Shown: positions 1 through 12,985 of the stretch, piece after piece
Numbering within the stretch: the stretch's first letter is position 1
How the letters are laid out: the number at the start of each line of letters is the position of its first letter
Assembly: GCA_905221605.1 (NCBI GenBank)
Contig: CAJNDS010000527.1
Coordinates: 54,816 to 118,815 of the forward strand
Reading direction: 5' to 3'
DNA: 64,000 bases
Origin: Symbiodinium natans
Taxonomy: Eukaryota; Sar; Dinophyceae; Suessiales; Symbiodiniaceae
Notes under the pieces: generated by a model
Told to the model about the DNA's origin: nothing
The model's input: the letters and a program-made list of their open reading frames with translations, nothing else
The model's database searches: none
Made by a program: the position numbers and the translations under genes

Positions 1-452
1 GAACCAATAAACCCTAAACCTCAACCCCGGGAACCAGGCAGTGGCCAGCCTGCACCCTGCGATGGCCGTACTCATTGTCCCATCCATAGCTAGGGAAGTC
101 ACGCGGCCTTGTTGTCAGATGTTGAGGGGGTTTCGGGTTTGGGGGCTTCGTGTCCAGGGCTTGGGGTTTGGGGTTTGGGGTTGGGGGCTTGGGGAATTTC
201 CTCAGGTACACAATGATCATCTCGAAAACAAAGCAAAGACTTCAACTGGTACCTTCAACACCTTCAACCGGGGGCCCCCTTATATGCCCCTTCTCTACCC
301 GATACAACCCAAGTGCACACCTCAAACCAAAATCTTCACCAGCACGCTCTGGGGCTGCAGCTTGCCAAGATTCACGGCCTCGCCCTTGACAGTCAGCATC
401 TCGTTCTTTGGGAAGTCCTGGATGCGACTGAGTCTGCGGGGAGCACGTCCTA

Positions 453-546
453 GGGTTTAGGGTTTAGGGTTTAGGGTGTAGGGCTTAGGGTTTAGGGTTT
501 AGGGTGTAGGGTTTAGGGTTTAGGGTGTAGGGTTTAGGGTTTAGGG
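453..546 (+). repeat. Interstitial telomere-like tract (TTTAGGG/TGTAGGG)
   Basis: About a dozen heptamers of TTTAGGG, some mutated to TGTAGGG. It is one of dozens of such tracts in the window. Confidence 0.9.
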
Positions 547-1072
547 TCTAAATGGTCTAACTCATCACTCGTCCTGAAGCAGCCTTCTCTGCTCAGGGAG
601 TTGCAACTTCATCCGGTCGGCACATTTTCGACAGCTGACGGCCATCGATGTACAAACAACAGGCGGTCATTGCGCGAGTCGAGCATGGACCTTCTCAGCC
701 TGCCGTATCACAGCACGTGTAGCAAGCATCTGCGATGAAGGGAATGTCCTAGTTCAGCAACATAGCGCAACATAGCGCAGCGAGAGGGTCTCGGTTTCAA
801 AAATTCGCTTGCTCTTATGGATCTCCTTAGGAGAGTCATTAGAGATGAGAACTCTACCTGCGCGGTAGTGCCCCAAGTTTCTCAAGGGCTTCAACATGGG
901 TCTAGGGCTTAGGGTTTAGGGTTTATCTGGGTGTTGCTAGGACTAAGACCCTGCTGCAAGGCACCACTGCACGAAATTGCTGCGAGCGGTTGTACATGCT
1001 CTGGCAATTGGTGTCCCACTGGGGGCTCTCGACCAGAATGCAACGACTCCAGAAGCAAAGCCTTAACCAATC

Positions 1073-1145
1073 CCAAACCCTAAACCCTAAACCCTAAACC
1101 CAAAACCCTAAACCCTAAACCCTAAACCCTAAACCCTAAGCCCTG
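1073..1145 (-). repeat. Interstitial telomere-like tract (CCCTAAA)
   Basis: About ten CCCTAAA heptamers, opposite in orientation to the tract at 453-546. Confidence 0.9.
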
Positions 1146-3492
1146 GAACTCTGGCTTGCAAGCCGTTACTCAGAGAAAACTAGACGTGAAGGCCTTGCAC
1201 GCTAGACTGGCCAGGGACAGTCCAAACATCAGGCAACTGGAGCTTTAGGGGATAGGATTGGGGGGACCCTTTTGGGGATATAGACCCTCTGAATAAAGGT
1301 CCCTGTTTAAGAGAGCCAGAAGAGGGTTAAGAAGGGCTCCCTTTTTTTAAGCGTCCCCCCTTATCCTGCCTAGGAAGCTTCAGGTGCCTGGAAGAAGAAA
1401 AACCAGAGATCTCCAGTCTAGGAGGACTGCTGTGACTCTTCTGAGCGATGTTCTTTGGAGGCATTTCTCACTCCTCTCACGGATGATCGCCGCTCTGAGC
1501 GGCCCTGGCGCACCATGTGGGACAACTTGGCACAAGGTATTCCCGAGTCGTGAAAGGACAGCTCCAAGCCAACATCTCTACAGCTCCTTCTACAAACGGA
1601 AAACCCCGCCACGAATGTTTAGGATCCAGTCTTTAGTTGTATGATCACGAAACTTGGCGGCCCCAAACCCTAAACCCTAAAACCCTAAACCACCTCCCGA
1701 GCATGAACTTCGGCCCTGACACAACACCAGGAAGGGTTTAGTAATTTCGGGTTTCGGGTTTAAGGTGCTGGGCTTACTGGGCACTTCTGTGATGATAGTG
1801 TGCGAGCATCTCATTGAGCGGGCCTCGGACGTGTAATTGGATCCTCAGGGGACGCGCGCCACCCTAAACACACTGATCTTACACACTGCTCTTCTCAACG
1901 CAAGCCCGGTATCTTCAAAAAAAACAGCTTGGCGCGATACTCTCTGTACCTCTCTCCCCTGTCTCTCAAAGGGCGCTCTGTGTCTTAAAGCTTCTTGGGT
2001 GGTGACGAGGGCGACCAGTGAGCCGAGGCTCCATCCACCCTGAGGCTTTCCGTGGATCCGCTGACCCGCGCGGCTGCATTCATGTGCCGGTACCTGCGCA
2101 AGGCCAAGTAAACTGGTCCCCCCCTCCCTCAAAAAACACACGAAAGATCCCCGAAATCCACAACTCCCTAAACTCCCCTACTGTAAACCTGAAAAGGCCA
2201 TAAGTCCAGATGGTGCGGCAACCTGTGAGTCTTCTCCCTTCACTTATGCCGTGCTTAAACTCGGCATCTGCTGCCGCCGTGCTCTGAGCATCGATAGTGC
2301 CAGCTCAGCCGGCATTTGCTGATGACCCTTAAGTTTCCTTCAGAGTCTGCAGATGGGAACGGTACTCTTTGGGATGTCAAGAAGTCTTTAGATGGAGATA
2401 GCAGGGGCGGGAGGTGAGTCGCCAAAGATTGCTTTGTTGAAAAAGGGCTCTCTTATTGACAAGGGTCTCTTTACTGCTGTGACCCGGTTTGGAGAATATT
2501 GCGGCGCCAGGTTTGCTGGCATTCCATGCGCATCAAAGGCATGTGCCCACAGACCGGAAAGTCTCAACCCTAAAAGCCATGTCCTGCGGCGCCGAACTCA
2601 AAAGGCCCTGCAAGCTAGCCGCTAGCCACTCCAAGTGTAAGGCTCGAGCCCAACAAAAAACCATGAGCAGACCCGAGACCACCCCGAAGGAAGCCCAAAG
2701 CACTAAACTTCCCTAAGCGTGGGAGACCCGAAGTCTCTCCTGAGCCCTAAATTCATCAAAAAAGGCTTGAAAGGGCAGCCGTGGCCTGGCTTTGCTGAAG
2801 ACTTCTCCGACGGTGTTGGAAGTACCCTCCTAGAAGAGGGTTAAGGTTTAGGACTTCTCTCGGGGATAAGGGGATAATAGGGGTTCATGCAATCCTGGCC
2901 GGATCAACAGCTAATTCGTGACCAACTAAGCAACAGCGATCCCGCCACGCTGAAATGGGCGGGGGCTCGGGCGACAAGACTGGATCATACGTCTTCCTGG
3001 CAGACATAGCATACGTATCTGACGTATCTGTACGTAGCCATTGTCTGGGAAAGCGGGCGTACGTTCATCACGGACGAAGAGTATTTTCGGGACTAAAAAA
3101 ACTCCGGTGACCACAATCAGTCACACCAATGAAGATAGACCATGGGATGTCCAGCCTCTTGGTGAGGAATTTCAGGGAATGCGCTAGAGCAACGGCTGAT
3201 ACTCTCTCTCTCATGGACCCACGTCGACGGCATATGCGTACATTGAATGGGCTCCCCAGCCCTAAACCCTAAACCCTAAACCCTAAACTCTAAGCCCTTA
3301 TGGTGTAACCGGGTTTAGGGGTTTAGGGGGTTTGCAGGTTGGCCACCGTTCCCGCAATAATGAGGTCTCGGGGTTAAAAAGGCATTCAGGGCTTGGGGGC
3401 TCTAAAGAGGTTCAGGGTTCAAGGCTTAGAGGGTTTAGGGTTTAGGGTTTAGGGTTTAGGGTTTAGGGTTTACGGGCTCAGAGTTCAGAAAT

Positions 3493-6400
3493 CTACAGAC
3501 TTTTCCCTCCCGTGGCCTGGGGAGTCAGACTCTGGATGGCGCTGAGGACCTCTTGGAAAAGCAGCTCGACCTTTGAAACGCCAGCTGCAGCTAGTTAGGG
3601 TTTAGGGTTTCGGGCTTAGGGCTTAGGGTTTTGGGTTTAGGGTTTCGGGTTTAGGGTTTCGGGTTGAATGGCAATTTTCGGAAGGTTTCCCTGTCGAGCA
3701 GCCAGAAAATAGATTGCCACGATTAGGGAGGGGGAACGTGCAGGGGAACACCTCAAAGGTTCGGGTGCAACCTGCAACAAGCGTACAAAAGACAACAGCC
3801 CAATCTTTTGCACCTGAACACCCAAAACTTCCTGAACCGTCAACGCAAAGCTTTCTTTCAAGCGCAGTGAAGCCCTCACGGGAAATACAGTAAACTCCAA
3901 AAATCTGGAACATCTTTGCCAAAAGGTATGCTCAGGGGGATTCCAGCCATAATCATCCCTCAAACAATGTTCCACCTTTGTGGAGTTGGGTTTAGGGTTT
4001 AGGGTTTAAGTTTGTAAGGGTTTAAGGGTTTAAGGGTTTAAGGGTCTAAGGGTCTAAGGGTTTAAGGGTTTAAGGGTTTAAGGGATTAGTTACTAACCAT
4101 TCCTGCCTTGGTCTCGATGCGCCAGATGTCCAGCGCCTTGGCGCCTCCTCGAAGTCTCGCTGCACCTGTTTAGGGCTTAGGGCTTAGGGTTTAGGGTTTA
4201 GGGTTTAGGGTTTAGGGTTTAGGGTTTAGGGTTTAGGGTTGCTCCGCTGGGCCAGGGGGGGTTGGATTGAGGGTTCATGGGGTTTAGGGTTTGAGGGTTT
4301 GAGGGTTTGAGGGTTTGAGGGTTTAGGGTTTAGGGTTTTTGGTGCTTGAGGTTTTAGGGTTTAGGGTTGTAGGGTTTTAGGGATTAGGGATTAGGGTTTA
4401 GGGTTTGTAGTGCTTGCGGTCTTTGCATGCGCTCCAGCAGGCAAGCTCGTTTAAGGCCTTGGAGTTGGGACTCCTCCTGGGATGACGGCTTAGCGTTGTT
4501 TCAGCATTGGATGAGCACGCATGCGCCCTGCCGGAGAAGCACGAATGCGGAGTTGGAGGATGGAGCTAGCATAGGATCAAGGGTGGGCTGGTTGGGCAGG
4601 TACAAGGATGCAGGCGTCTGGCTGCAAGCCTTTGTACTCGATATCTAAGGGGAACACTTGCAATTCGCGCAGGGTCCAAGGACATCGGTGCACAGCCACT
4701 TGGGGGTCTCTAGATTGCGATCGCACATGCTGTGTCTGCAACACCGCAACCGAAAGCTCCAAATTCAAAAAACCATTAAGGCCCTCCAAAACTCTAAATT
4801 CCCGAAATCCTGAAACCCTGACCTTAGGTCACATCCTCACACTTCCGTCCTTCAGGGCTTTTGGGTTTCAGGCTTTGGGGTGTAGGTTCCGGTTTCGGCG
4901 TGGGTGTGGGCTTGCCGAGTCATCGCCTGCCTTCTATGAATTCCATCAGCGTAATCTCTCCATCGCCATTATCCAGAAACCTGGGCTTCAGGTTTGGGGG
5001 ATAAAGCTCTCAGACAGAGGTTGCCAGTCCCATGAAGAAGAACCGCACATGCTGCGAGACGAGGGGTTCACTGGACGGAGGAAAACAAACCTTGTCACCG
5101 AGCTCGAGCAATTTCTTCAGCTTCCGAAGACTTAACGCGCCTTCATGGCTGAAAAACCCCAAAGACGAACCACGCCGCGCTCCCAAGCTAGCGGGCAAGC
5201 TCTGCAAGCAGCCGGGGTGGCAGTCGTCCCATGCAGATCTGTGGCCCTGTACAAGCCCTGTATTTTTCACACGGGACATACAAGCTTAGCGTTTCAACAA
5301 GTGCAAGCCTAGCACGATTGTGCAAATGCTCTGCTCAGCTATGTTCTTTGTCATGCCCAAGGGACCAGCATCGAAACCACACCCCTTGAACAGAACGCAT
5401 AAAACGTGCTGTCAACTTTAGGGCAGATGTCCTTCTAGAACCGCGCCAAAGACTTTACATCAGGAGCCCAACAAACCCTAAACCCCCGAATCTGCGCATA
5501 TGAACCCAAAGCCGGTGCCCCCAAAAACCTCCCAAACCCCATGAACTGTCGACCTGCTCGAATGAAGCCTAACAAAAACCATAAACCCTGTAAAAACCCG
5601 CCTGTAAACTCTATAAACTTAAGCCCCATAAGCCCTGCGAACCCGAAAAACCCTATAAAGCCCCACAAGCCCTATAAAGCCTAGCCAAGTGACTCAAAGA
5701 GCGACATGAGGTCGTGGTATTCCAGCTCTAGCTGGCTCATCCAAAACCTCGCTAGGGTTTCGGCTTATCGTGTTTAGGACCTATTTAGGGCTTGGCCTGA
5801 CTTTGCAAGAGAACGGTTCCTCACAACGATACATCCGGGCAGCTTCAACATCGGGGACTTGACCAGCTTGGAGAACTCTTCGTAGTTGATGACTCCATCC
5901 CCTGATACGTCCATCGTCTGGAACAGCCTTCTGACTTTCCTCGTATACAAGGCGATGTCCTTACAGAGCAGGGCACAGCGCAAGTGTAGCAAGCCATGGT
6001 GTGGCGAGGGCAGGGGGGGCGATGGGGTGCGGGGGAGGTGGGAACAGGACCTCCTACACGCTAAACCTGAGAATCTTAGCCCAATACGTCGACCTCCAGA
6101 AAACAGAAGCACCTGATTCTGACAACCGACAAGCTAGACCGCCTCGTTGGGTTGAGGGATGCTCAGCATGAGCTTGGATGCTGACCCTACAACACCTTGC
6201 ACGCCTAGACTAGACACTACACACTTTGAGTAATATGTCTAAATAAGTCTTCAGTGGCGTTGCCCGAAGTCTCAAGGTTTGGGGAGTGATGAACAAGGTT
6301 TGGGGAGTGATGAACAAAGTCTGCCACCATGCCGAGGAACCCTTTCCTTCTGCTTGAATGCAAGCTCTTCATCGGAGCTGGCCGTCTTCATCGTCTGTTG

Positions 6401-9400
6401 CACGAAGACAGCCGAAACCACATTTAGCACGGCATATCCAAGAACACACCTGCCGTACAGGAGCCCCCCTGCCTAAACAGACGTTTGTAGCAAAACCCTG
6501 GTCAAGTGCACTACGATTCTTACCACTGCTACATTGTTCCGCAGGGACAGTCTGCTTGCTGCCTAGTTTGCCGGCTGTTCTTGCTGCTCCCACGTGGGCC
6601 GAGGCTTTAAGCTCATTCTCATGCAGGCTTGGGTCCCTCAACTTTTGTTCAACTTTCAGACTTGTGGCTTCGTTCTGGTGTCCAGATGAGCCCAAATGGA
6701 ACCGATTTTCAGGTGCGGAAACTCTTTGCAGCACTGGACGGCAAGTACCTGCCAATGCTGCTCCTTCGGCTCCTACCCGCGTCTGGGTGCCTTGGCTGCT
6801 CCTACTGCTTCTTCGTCTGCGTCTACTTCGGCATAGTCCTCATCCTCCAGCTGCTCGCACTCGTACTCGCAATAATACTAGTAGTACTAGTATAACTAGA
6901 GGGAACTACCTAGCAATGCTAAGAAATCACTCATCGCAATCATGCTACGAATACTACAAAGACTCTCATCGTGCGGGCATGGACGCTCTGGACGCCAGAC
7001 GCACTGCCCTATCCCGGCTGATCAGCCCTCAAATCGGGCGGAGCTCGGTCTCCGCAGCACCAACCCTCCGTTTCAGCGAGTATCTGGGCTACTGCTTGCG
7101 CTGCCCGCCTCCTGGGCGCAGCCCCTTGAATACGTAATCACGGTCCGGGAGCCAGAAAGACGCAAATGCAAGGAGAACACGCGCTCTTGCCTTGAAACGC
7201 ACAGATAAACCAGCGAAAACAAAAACCTTTCTTCTGAAAAGTGGCAGAGATGGACTCTCAAACCGAATTTTGGTATTTTTCAGCATCGGAACCCAGGAAC
7301 GAAGAACACATGAGACTCCTAAACCCGAACGCTTTACATACCAAAATTCTGGCTTTAAAAACATTATGCATTACAAACATGGATCTCAACAAGCGAGATC
7401 GCAGCCCGCTTTAGCACATTTCACACGGGCGCCAAAAAAGTGCTGAAAGCAACAACAACACTCGGCAGGAAGAATCAAAAAACAACTCAACTTTGCCGTC
7501 GGATCGAGAGAGCCGTACCAGTAATACTACAAGAAATTAGAGCAATACTGCCGGCATAACTAGTAGCAGTTTCCTCTACTTCTACTACTTGTGCTGCTCC
7601 TACCTACTACTTCTACTACTGCAGCTGTTTATAGTTCTACTTGGATGTCTACTTAATCTCTTCTTGTCCTACGACTTCCACTGCCGCTGCGATATCATTA
7701 CATAGCTCTTAGCTGCTTAGCTAGAACTGCCTACGCATTTGATGGCCCAGCCTTCGTTCATTAGTGTTTCTTTCGCCCCAACCCGCCTGTACAGGAGGAA
7801 ATAGATGGAAAACCATTCGCTGATGTTCCTGCAAGGACGGACATATGACTTCAGGTATCTTGAAACCTGGAGAACAATGTGCATGAAGAGCCCGACATGA
7901 GACAAAGTATTGCTGTCGCAGCAGAGGCACTCAACCAGCACTCTGCACGGTGGGCTCCAATTTGCAAACAACAGCTCAAACATAGACAGAAAGGTCCGGC
8001 TGAATGTGCCTGAGAGGGTGCACGCCGAAATTTCGGTGGCAATAAAAGACCAGCCCTCCCTCGCAGTAAAGCCTCCCCAAGTGTTCTCAACTCACTCCCC
8101 TGTGTATTCTGGGACATCCCTGAAACTGTCATGTCCTGAAGATAAGGGTCGTAGATGGCACAACCGACAATCAACTGCCGCCCCAGCAACTTCTCACCCC
8201 CGCTTCTCCTGATAAAATGGAGACTGTCGGCCAACACATTCAACAAACTTCTCGTTGACACCCTTGAGCTTGGAACTGCGAACGAACTGGGCTGATGCCC
8301 CTACAAGGAATGCAGCGGCAAGAAACCTAAATACCTTCGCGCATTGAGCAGGGAAGCATGGACTGGGTAGTGGCATGCAGGCAGACATCCAAGGCTGGCG
8401 TACGAGCTGCGAGATGTGCTCAGCACTGACACACAAGGCTTAGTGTTGAGCTTGTTTTGACAATACCCCCCCCCCCCCCACCCCCCCAAGATTTGTTCCG
8501 GCGCCGGGTCTGAACAAAAGTTTTGCCGGACAGGGGGCAATAATCAACCTGGAGGGTGGGGGTGTTTGGGGCCTCTTCTGACTGTTTCTTCTGCCATTTT
8601 CTGGGCCTCTTCTTGAACCTTGACACGCATCTTGCATGCGCAACCCTAAGCCCTAAACCAAGAAGCCGTCTGATTCAATGGCAGGAAGTTTCGTAATAAC
8701 GCCCTTTAGTATCTAGATCAGCAGGCCTCGTAAGAGGTAGGAGTCGTTTTGGGAAAGTTTGTGAGTGGTTTAGGGTTTTTGCCTTACCCCTAAACCTAAA
8801 CCCTAAACCCTAGAACCCGAAACTCCTAAACCCTAAACCCTAAACCTCTGCTCGATTGCAAAGAGGCTCGCAGCAAGACCACTTGAACAAGCTGTGCGAT
8901 ATTTTCCGGAGTTCATTTCTCTTTTTAGCGCCCACGGTTTTGTGCTAACCCGAGTATTAGAAACGACCTCAACATTAATTACTGCTCCCGACATCACTAG
9001 CCTCACAAGCATCTGCAGTATACAATCCCTGTCAAGGTTCGTTGGATGTTCAGTTCTAGGTCCAACTCCTCACAAAGACACGCCGCGCAGGCGTCCACGC
9101 ACGCACGCAACAAGGCGACATGCTTCGGAGGCCAAGGAAAGGGGTAGCCAGGTGCTGAAAAACAACCCATCATCAAGTTCTATGGTGCACCTGATCATTC
9201 TCAGAAGCATGATGGATGTGCAGGTGGCGCGCCGGGCGACGAAGTTTATGTCAAAAAGAGCACAGTGCGCAAGCTCATAGCAGGGCAACACTTCAAGAGA
9301 GTAGGCCAAGAACCCAGCTACCTCTGCATCGACAAGGCTCTGATCAAACGGTGCTATTGTGCCAGGCAGCCGTAGTACCGGAAGACATCCTCGCGCACTT

Positions 9401-10754
9401 GCAAAGGCTGGTTTTCGTCGTTGATGAAGTCGCGACACAGTGTATTGGCCACCATTCCCGAAACGCACTGGAAGAATGCAATCAGGCAAAATGTCCAGAA
9501 CAAGATGTTCGTGCTGGCTGCAAGGCATCGAATGAGCAAGTGCAGCGAAGCCAGCACGCTGTTCATGGTGATCATGCGGATTGCTCTGGCCAACTTCCCA
9601 ATCCGCAATAAACGGAATAGGATAGGATTCACCGCCAAGTTGGCACTTGCGACATAGAAGAGCACGATTTCTAAGAGTGATGTTCCGGAAACCGCAATGT
9701 CAATGTAGTTCATGGGCACCACCCAGAATTTACATCGCAGAATGGAAATGCGGACAAGAACATCCAGCACAAAAAAGGCAGTGAAGACGAAGTCACCAAT
9801 CCTGAGCTCAACATGCTTTGGCTTAGGGGGCCCTGTTCGCCGACACTAGCCTTAACGGGGTGCGTGCTGTCACAGGATATGCCTGTATCTGGGCCCCTGC
9901 ATCTGCAAAACGCCATCGACAAAACGGGAACATCAGGGACGTCGCCCTCAACCCGGTTCTTCAGCAGCTCTAATCCTGGAAACCAGAACTCGCGATGCAG
10001 CCGGAGGCACGCAAACACCAGTTCCCAAGTGTTCCAGGCATCATCAGAGACAACCACCGTCGGAAAGACGCCGATGGTATGACCGGAACGGTAGCCATCC
10101 ACCTGCACACATTCGAGAGCTCTTTCGAGGCAATAGTTCCCCCAAGACCCGACCCGGCATCTCCTCCTAGCCCTGTCGAACTTTCGTCTCCTTCACTGCT
10201 TCACTCGCTTGGGCCCTAGCACCACCGCAGATTCCGGAACCTTCAGGTGGGGGGAGGAAGCACCGAAACCCGAATCCTGCAAACCCAAATCCCGAAATCC
10301 CACAAGCCGCAAGCACTGAGATCGTGGAAATGCCTGGGCTTCCAGGGCCATCCACAGGACGTTCAAGCCTGGGCTTTCAGACACCCCTTCCTGGACTCGG
10401 AGAATGGACCTTTTTTTTTTGGGGGGGGGGGGGGGGTACAGTACCTGGAGGCGCCTGGCGAAGCCGTGGCATTCATGGTATGGTGTAGTCGTGCCCATGT
10501 ATTGCTACGAACTAAGGGCTTGGGAATCAAAGCTAACGATCAAGCAAGTGACACAGCACGGCGGCGATTACCATCTCGTACTGAGCTGACTCAAACCATT
10601 CTCCGAGCCTTTCCAGCCGCGACATCCGGGCGATGCGTGCTTGGAGCTCCGATGCCGTCTCAATGGGCTTCATGAGAAGGTCAAGATCGTCATCGTCACC
10701 CAGCATGGTAGTGTACTGCGCCATGTATGCATTCAGCCGACGGTCGCCGTCGTC
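3493..10754 (-). CDS. Voltage-gated cation channel with C-terminal EF-hands, copy A (12 exons, 5' end not found)
   Basis: Predicted membrane channel with one six-segment domain. Exons in order of transcription: 10754-10553, 10368-10334, 10102-10019, 9806-9371, 8009-7931, 7828-7787, 6449-6341, 5959-5844, 5747-5694, 4980-4931, 4165-4107, 3570-3493. Joined, they give 447 codons plus a stop without a frame break. S1 starts at MVIAAVLCLNVLWM, S2 holds VFTAFFVLDVLVRI, and S4 is NPILFRLLRIGKLARAIRMI with a positive residue at every third position. The pore segment is FELLFANWSPPCRVLVE. S6 runs into FVQQTMKTASSDEELAFKQK, a motif I recall from dinoflagellate channels. EF-hand 1 (DVSGDGVINYEE) is canonical; EF-hand 2 (LDNGDGEITLME) has Leu at coordinating position 1. 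Donors are 5 GT and 6 GC, and acceptors are mostly AG|G. Calcium regulation and ion selectivity are inferred. The N-terminus must lie in exons above 10,754. Confidence 0.85.
4165..4410 (+). repeat. Telomere-like tracts in an intron of channel gene A
   Basis: About ten TTTAGGG units at 4170-4240, then mixed TTTAGGG and TTTGAGGG units at 4270-4410. They lie between the exon at 4107-4165 and the one at 4931-4980. Confidence 0.85.
8466..8489. repeat. Poly-C run in an intron
   Basis: A C homopolymer run interrupted once by A, in the large intron 8010-9370 of channel gene A. Comparable G or C runs occur near 10416, 17168, 25660, 31076, 38887, 40316 and 42205. Confidence 0.85.
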
Positions 10755-12000
10755 CTGTGAGGGGCAAGCTTCGTGAGGCCATGGCACACACTCTGTAGGC
10801 CACTAGGCAAAGCACACAAGCAACTAAAGGAGACTAGCCCTAAACCCTAAACCCCAAACCCTAAACGCTGCTCTTTGTCCGAGCGTCTGAGCTCAAGGCA
10901 TGCAGAAGCTTATTGGCATCGAGGTGCGGGTGCTCGCGGTGAGGCTTCCCAGAATCTGTCTCGGAACCTTGCCAACTGCAGATCTTTGAACCTCCCTGCC
11001 GTCTATGTCTTGAAAGCTATAGGGGCTCTAAACCCGAAACCCTAGACACTAGACCCGAAACACTAAACCCGAAACCCGAAACCCTAAACCCTAAACTACA
11101 AGATAACCGACCGATCCGAGCCGCTGCTGAACTCATTCCTAACGCGCATCCTGCTGTTGGCTCGTTCCGGGAGTCCCTCGGGAATCCTCAACGTCACCTG
11201 TGCAAAGATCGCAGGTTTAGGGCTGAAGGCTTAGGGTTTAGGGTTTTACGGTTTGGGGTTTGGGTTCAGGGTTTTGGGTTTAGGGCTTAGGGTTTAGGGA
11301 GGTTTAGGGCTTGGGGGTCGTGGGGGCGGGAGGCGGTTTCAGGTTTTGGGAGAGGGTTCGAGGGATCGGGGATCTGTTGGAAACGCCCTCGGGTGCTGCA
11401 GCAAGCCCGCCCTCGGCCCTAAGCACGCCCCCGACTGTTGGGACTCTGAGTTGTCCTCTTGAGCTGAGCTCTCAGTTTGCTATGGTCACCCTAAACCCTA
11501 AACCCTAAACCCTAAACCCTAAACCCTAAACCCTAAACCCTAAACCCTAAACCCTAAACTCCTACTGGGGTAGGCGGGCGCAGTCGAGCGCTCAGCGAGA
11601 CCATGGCAGGCTCAGAGCTTGCCCGCCGCACCCCTGAGAGGTCGCCAAGCTTGGTCACCAAGCATAGTCACTGCAGATGTTTTTAATTATACCCTAAAAC
11701 CCTGAAAGGGTCTCCCCGTCTTTTGTTTTGGGGCTGGCCTCAACGGAGCGTCTGGGGGTGACCCGAGCTTTTCTGCTCGCGCGAGGTGGCCTTGAACCCT
11801 TCCAGTAGGCAGGGGGACCTTAAACCCTCCCAGTACGCAGGGGGGCCTAACCCTTCCAGTACCATCCCAGTAAGTGGGGGGGAGTCTTAAACCCTTTAAG
11901 CAGCGGACCCAAGCGACCCTCAATTTGCAACCTATTCACGCCTGAGTCTTCTATGAGAGGGCCCTTCGGCCCAGACCTGGCCTTGGGCTGGGCATGTCTT
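10755..12000. other. Upstream region of channel gene A, no exon firmly identified
   Basis: Contains telomere-like tracts at 10837-10865, 11036-11096, 11218-11302 and 11487-11561, with unique sequence between. One stretch, about 11,150-11,205 on the minus strand, reads VTLRIPEGLPERANS between an AG acceptor and an AG, and could be an N-terminal exon of gene A. I could not confirm it. Confidence 0.4.
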
Positions 12001-12014
12001 CACACTATTCTATT

Positions 12015-12600
12015 GCGTTCAGCCCTAAACCCTAAACCCTATGAACCCTAAACCCTCTAAACCCTGTAAACCCTAAACCCTACGAACCCCAAACCCTAAA
12101 CCCTATACACCCGAAACCCTATACACCCTAAACTCTATAAACCCTAAGCCCTAAACCCTATAATCCCTGTACTACACCCTAAACCCTATAAACCCTGAAC
12201 CCTATAAACCCTCCTATAAACCCTAAACCCTATAAACCCTGAACCCTATCAACCCTAAACCCTATAAACCCTCAACCCTATGAACCCTAAACCCTATAAA
12301 CCCTACAAACCCTAAACCCTATAAACCCTAAACCCTATAAACCCTAAGCCCTAAACCCTCTATACCCTATAAACCCTAAACCCGATGAACCCTAAACCCG
12401 ATGAACCCTAAACCCTATGAACCCTAAACCCTAAAAACCCTAAACCCTAAAAAGCCTAAACCCTAAAGCCTAGGCCCTGAACCCTAACCCTAAACCCGAT
12501 AAACCCTAAACCCTAAACAAGACAAACCCCAAACCCTAAAACCCCTATAATTAAACCGGATAAGCCCTATAAACCCTACAAAGCCCAAACCCTAACACCT
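12015..12600 (-). repeat. Degenerate telomere-like block (CCCTAAA/CCCTATAAA)
   Basis: Nearly 0.6 kb of CCCTAAA alternating with ten-base-type variants such as CCCTATAAAC, CCCTATGAAC and CCCGATGAAC. It is the longest telomere-like block in the window. The variants suggest an old array that has drifted and re-amplified. Confidence 0.9.
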
Positions 12601-12710
12601 GAAGGAGCCCCTGGGGCCTGATGAGGCTTCGCCCCGCGCGCTTGTTCGACCTCTTGGCAGTGCTGCCTCAGGAGCATCTGGTGTGTGGATCCAGGACTCC
12701 AAATCCAACA

Positions 12711-12815
12711 AGTTTAGGGTTTGGGGTTTGGGGTTTGGGGTTTAGGGTTTAGGGTTTGGGGTTTAGGGTTTAGGGTTTAGGGTTTGGGGTTTGGGGTTTG
12801 GGGTCTAGGGTTTAG
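12711..12815 (+). repeat. Telomere-like tract, TTTAGGG mixed with TTTGGGG
   Basis: About fifteen heptamers with A or G at the fourth position. It lies about 110 bp after the long CCCTAAA block and in the opposite orientation. Confidence 0.9.
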
Positions 12816-12863
12816 GAAGCAAGCCCTAGAATCATGGACCCCAAGCCCTAAATGCCCCTTCTT

Positions 12864-12985
12864 GCAAGCCCAGTTGCTGCACAAGCTTGTCAACCAGCAT
12901 CAGGAAAGCGTGAGACGCCTCTCCCGCTTCCTGCGAAGCCTTCATCATGGACAGCACCATGAGTTCGGGCTTCGGAGGGTTTAGG
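12864..12985 (+). CDS. Possible N-terminal channel exon fragment on the plus strand
   Basis: The plus strand reads LQAQLLHKLVNQHQESVRRL. This resembles the N-terminal coil (pattern LLxKLVxQH) that precedes the membrane domain in dinoflagellate channels of the gene A/B type. No further channel exons were found on the plus strand nearby, so it may be a stray or broken exon. The frame ends at a TAG at 12982-12984 that includes a telomere-like unit. Confidence 0.3.

Larger units (their letters stand above)
1..3492. other. Gene-poor stretch rich in telomere-like repeats
   Basis: I see no supportable gene in this stretch. It holds unique segments of a few hundred bases broken by TTTAGGG or CCCTAAA tracts (about 453-546, 1073-1145, 3258-3299 and 3424-3475). 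Short open frames occur on both strands, but none shows a recognisable domain or a convincing exon boundary. It lies just downstream of the stop codon of channel gene A. Confidence 0.6.

Noticed and set aside
6358-7137. 259-codon plus-strand frame over channel gene A
   Set aside because: It runs antisense across the validated exon 6341-6449 and an intron; the minus-strand exon has family motifs and consistent splice phases.
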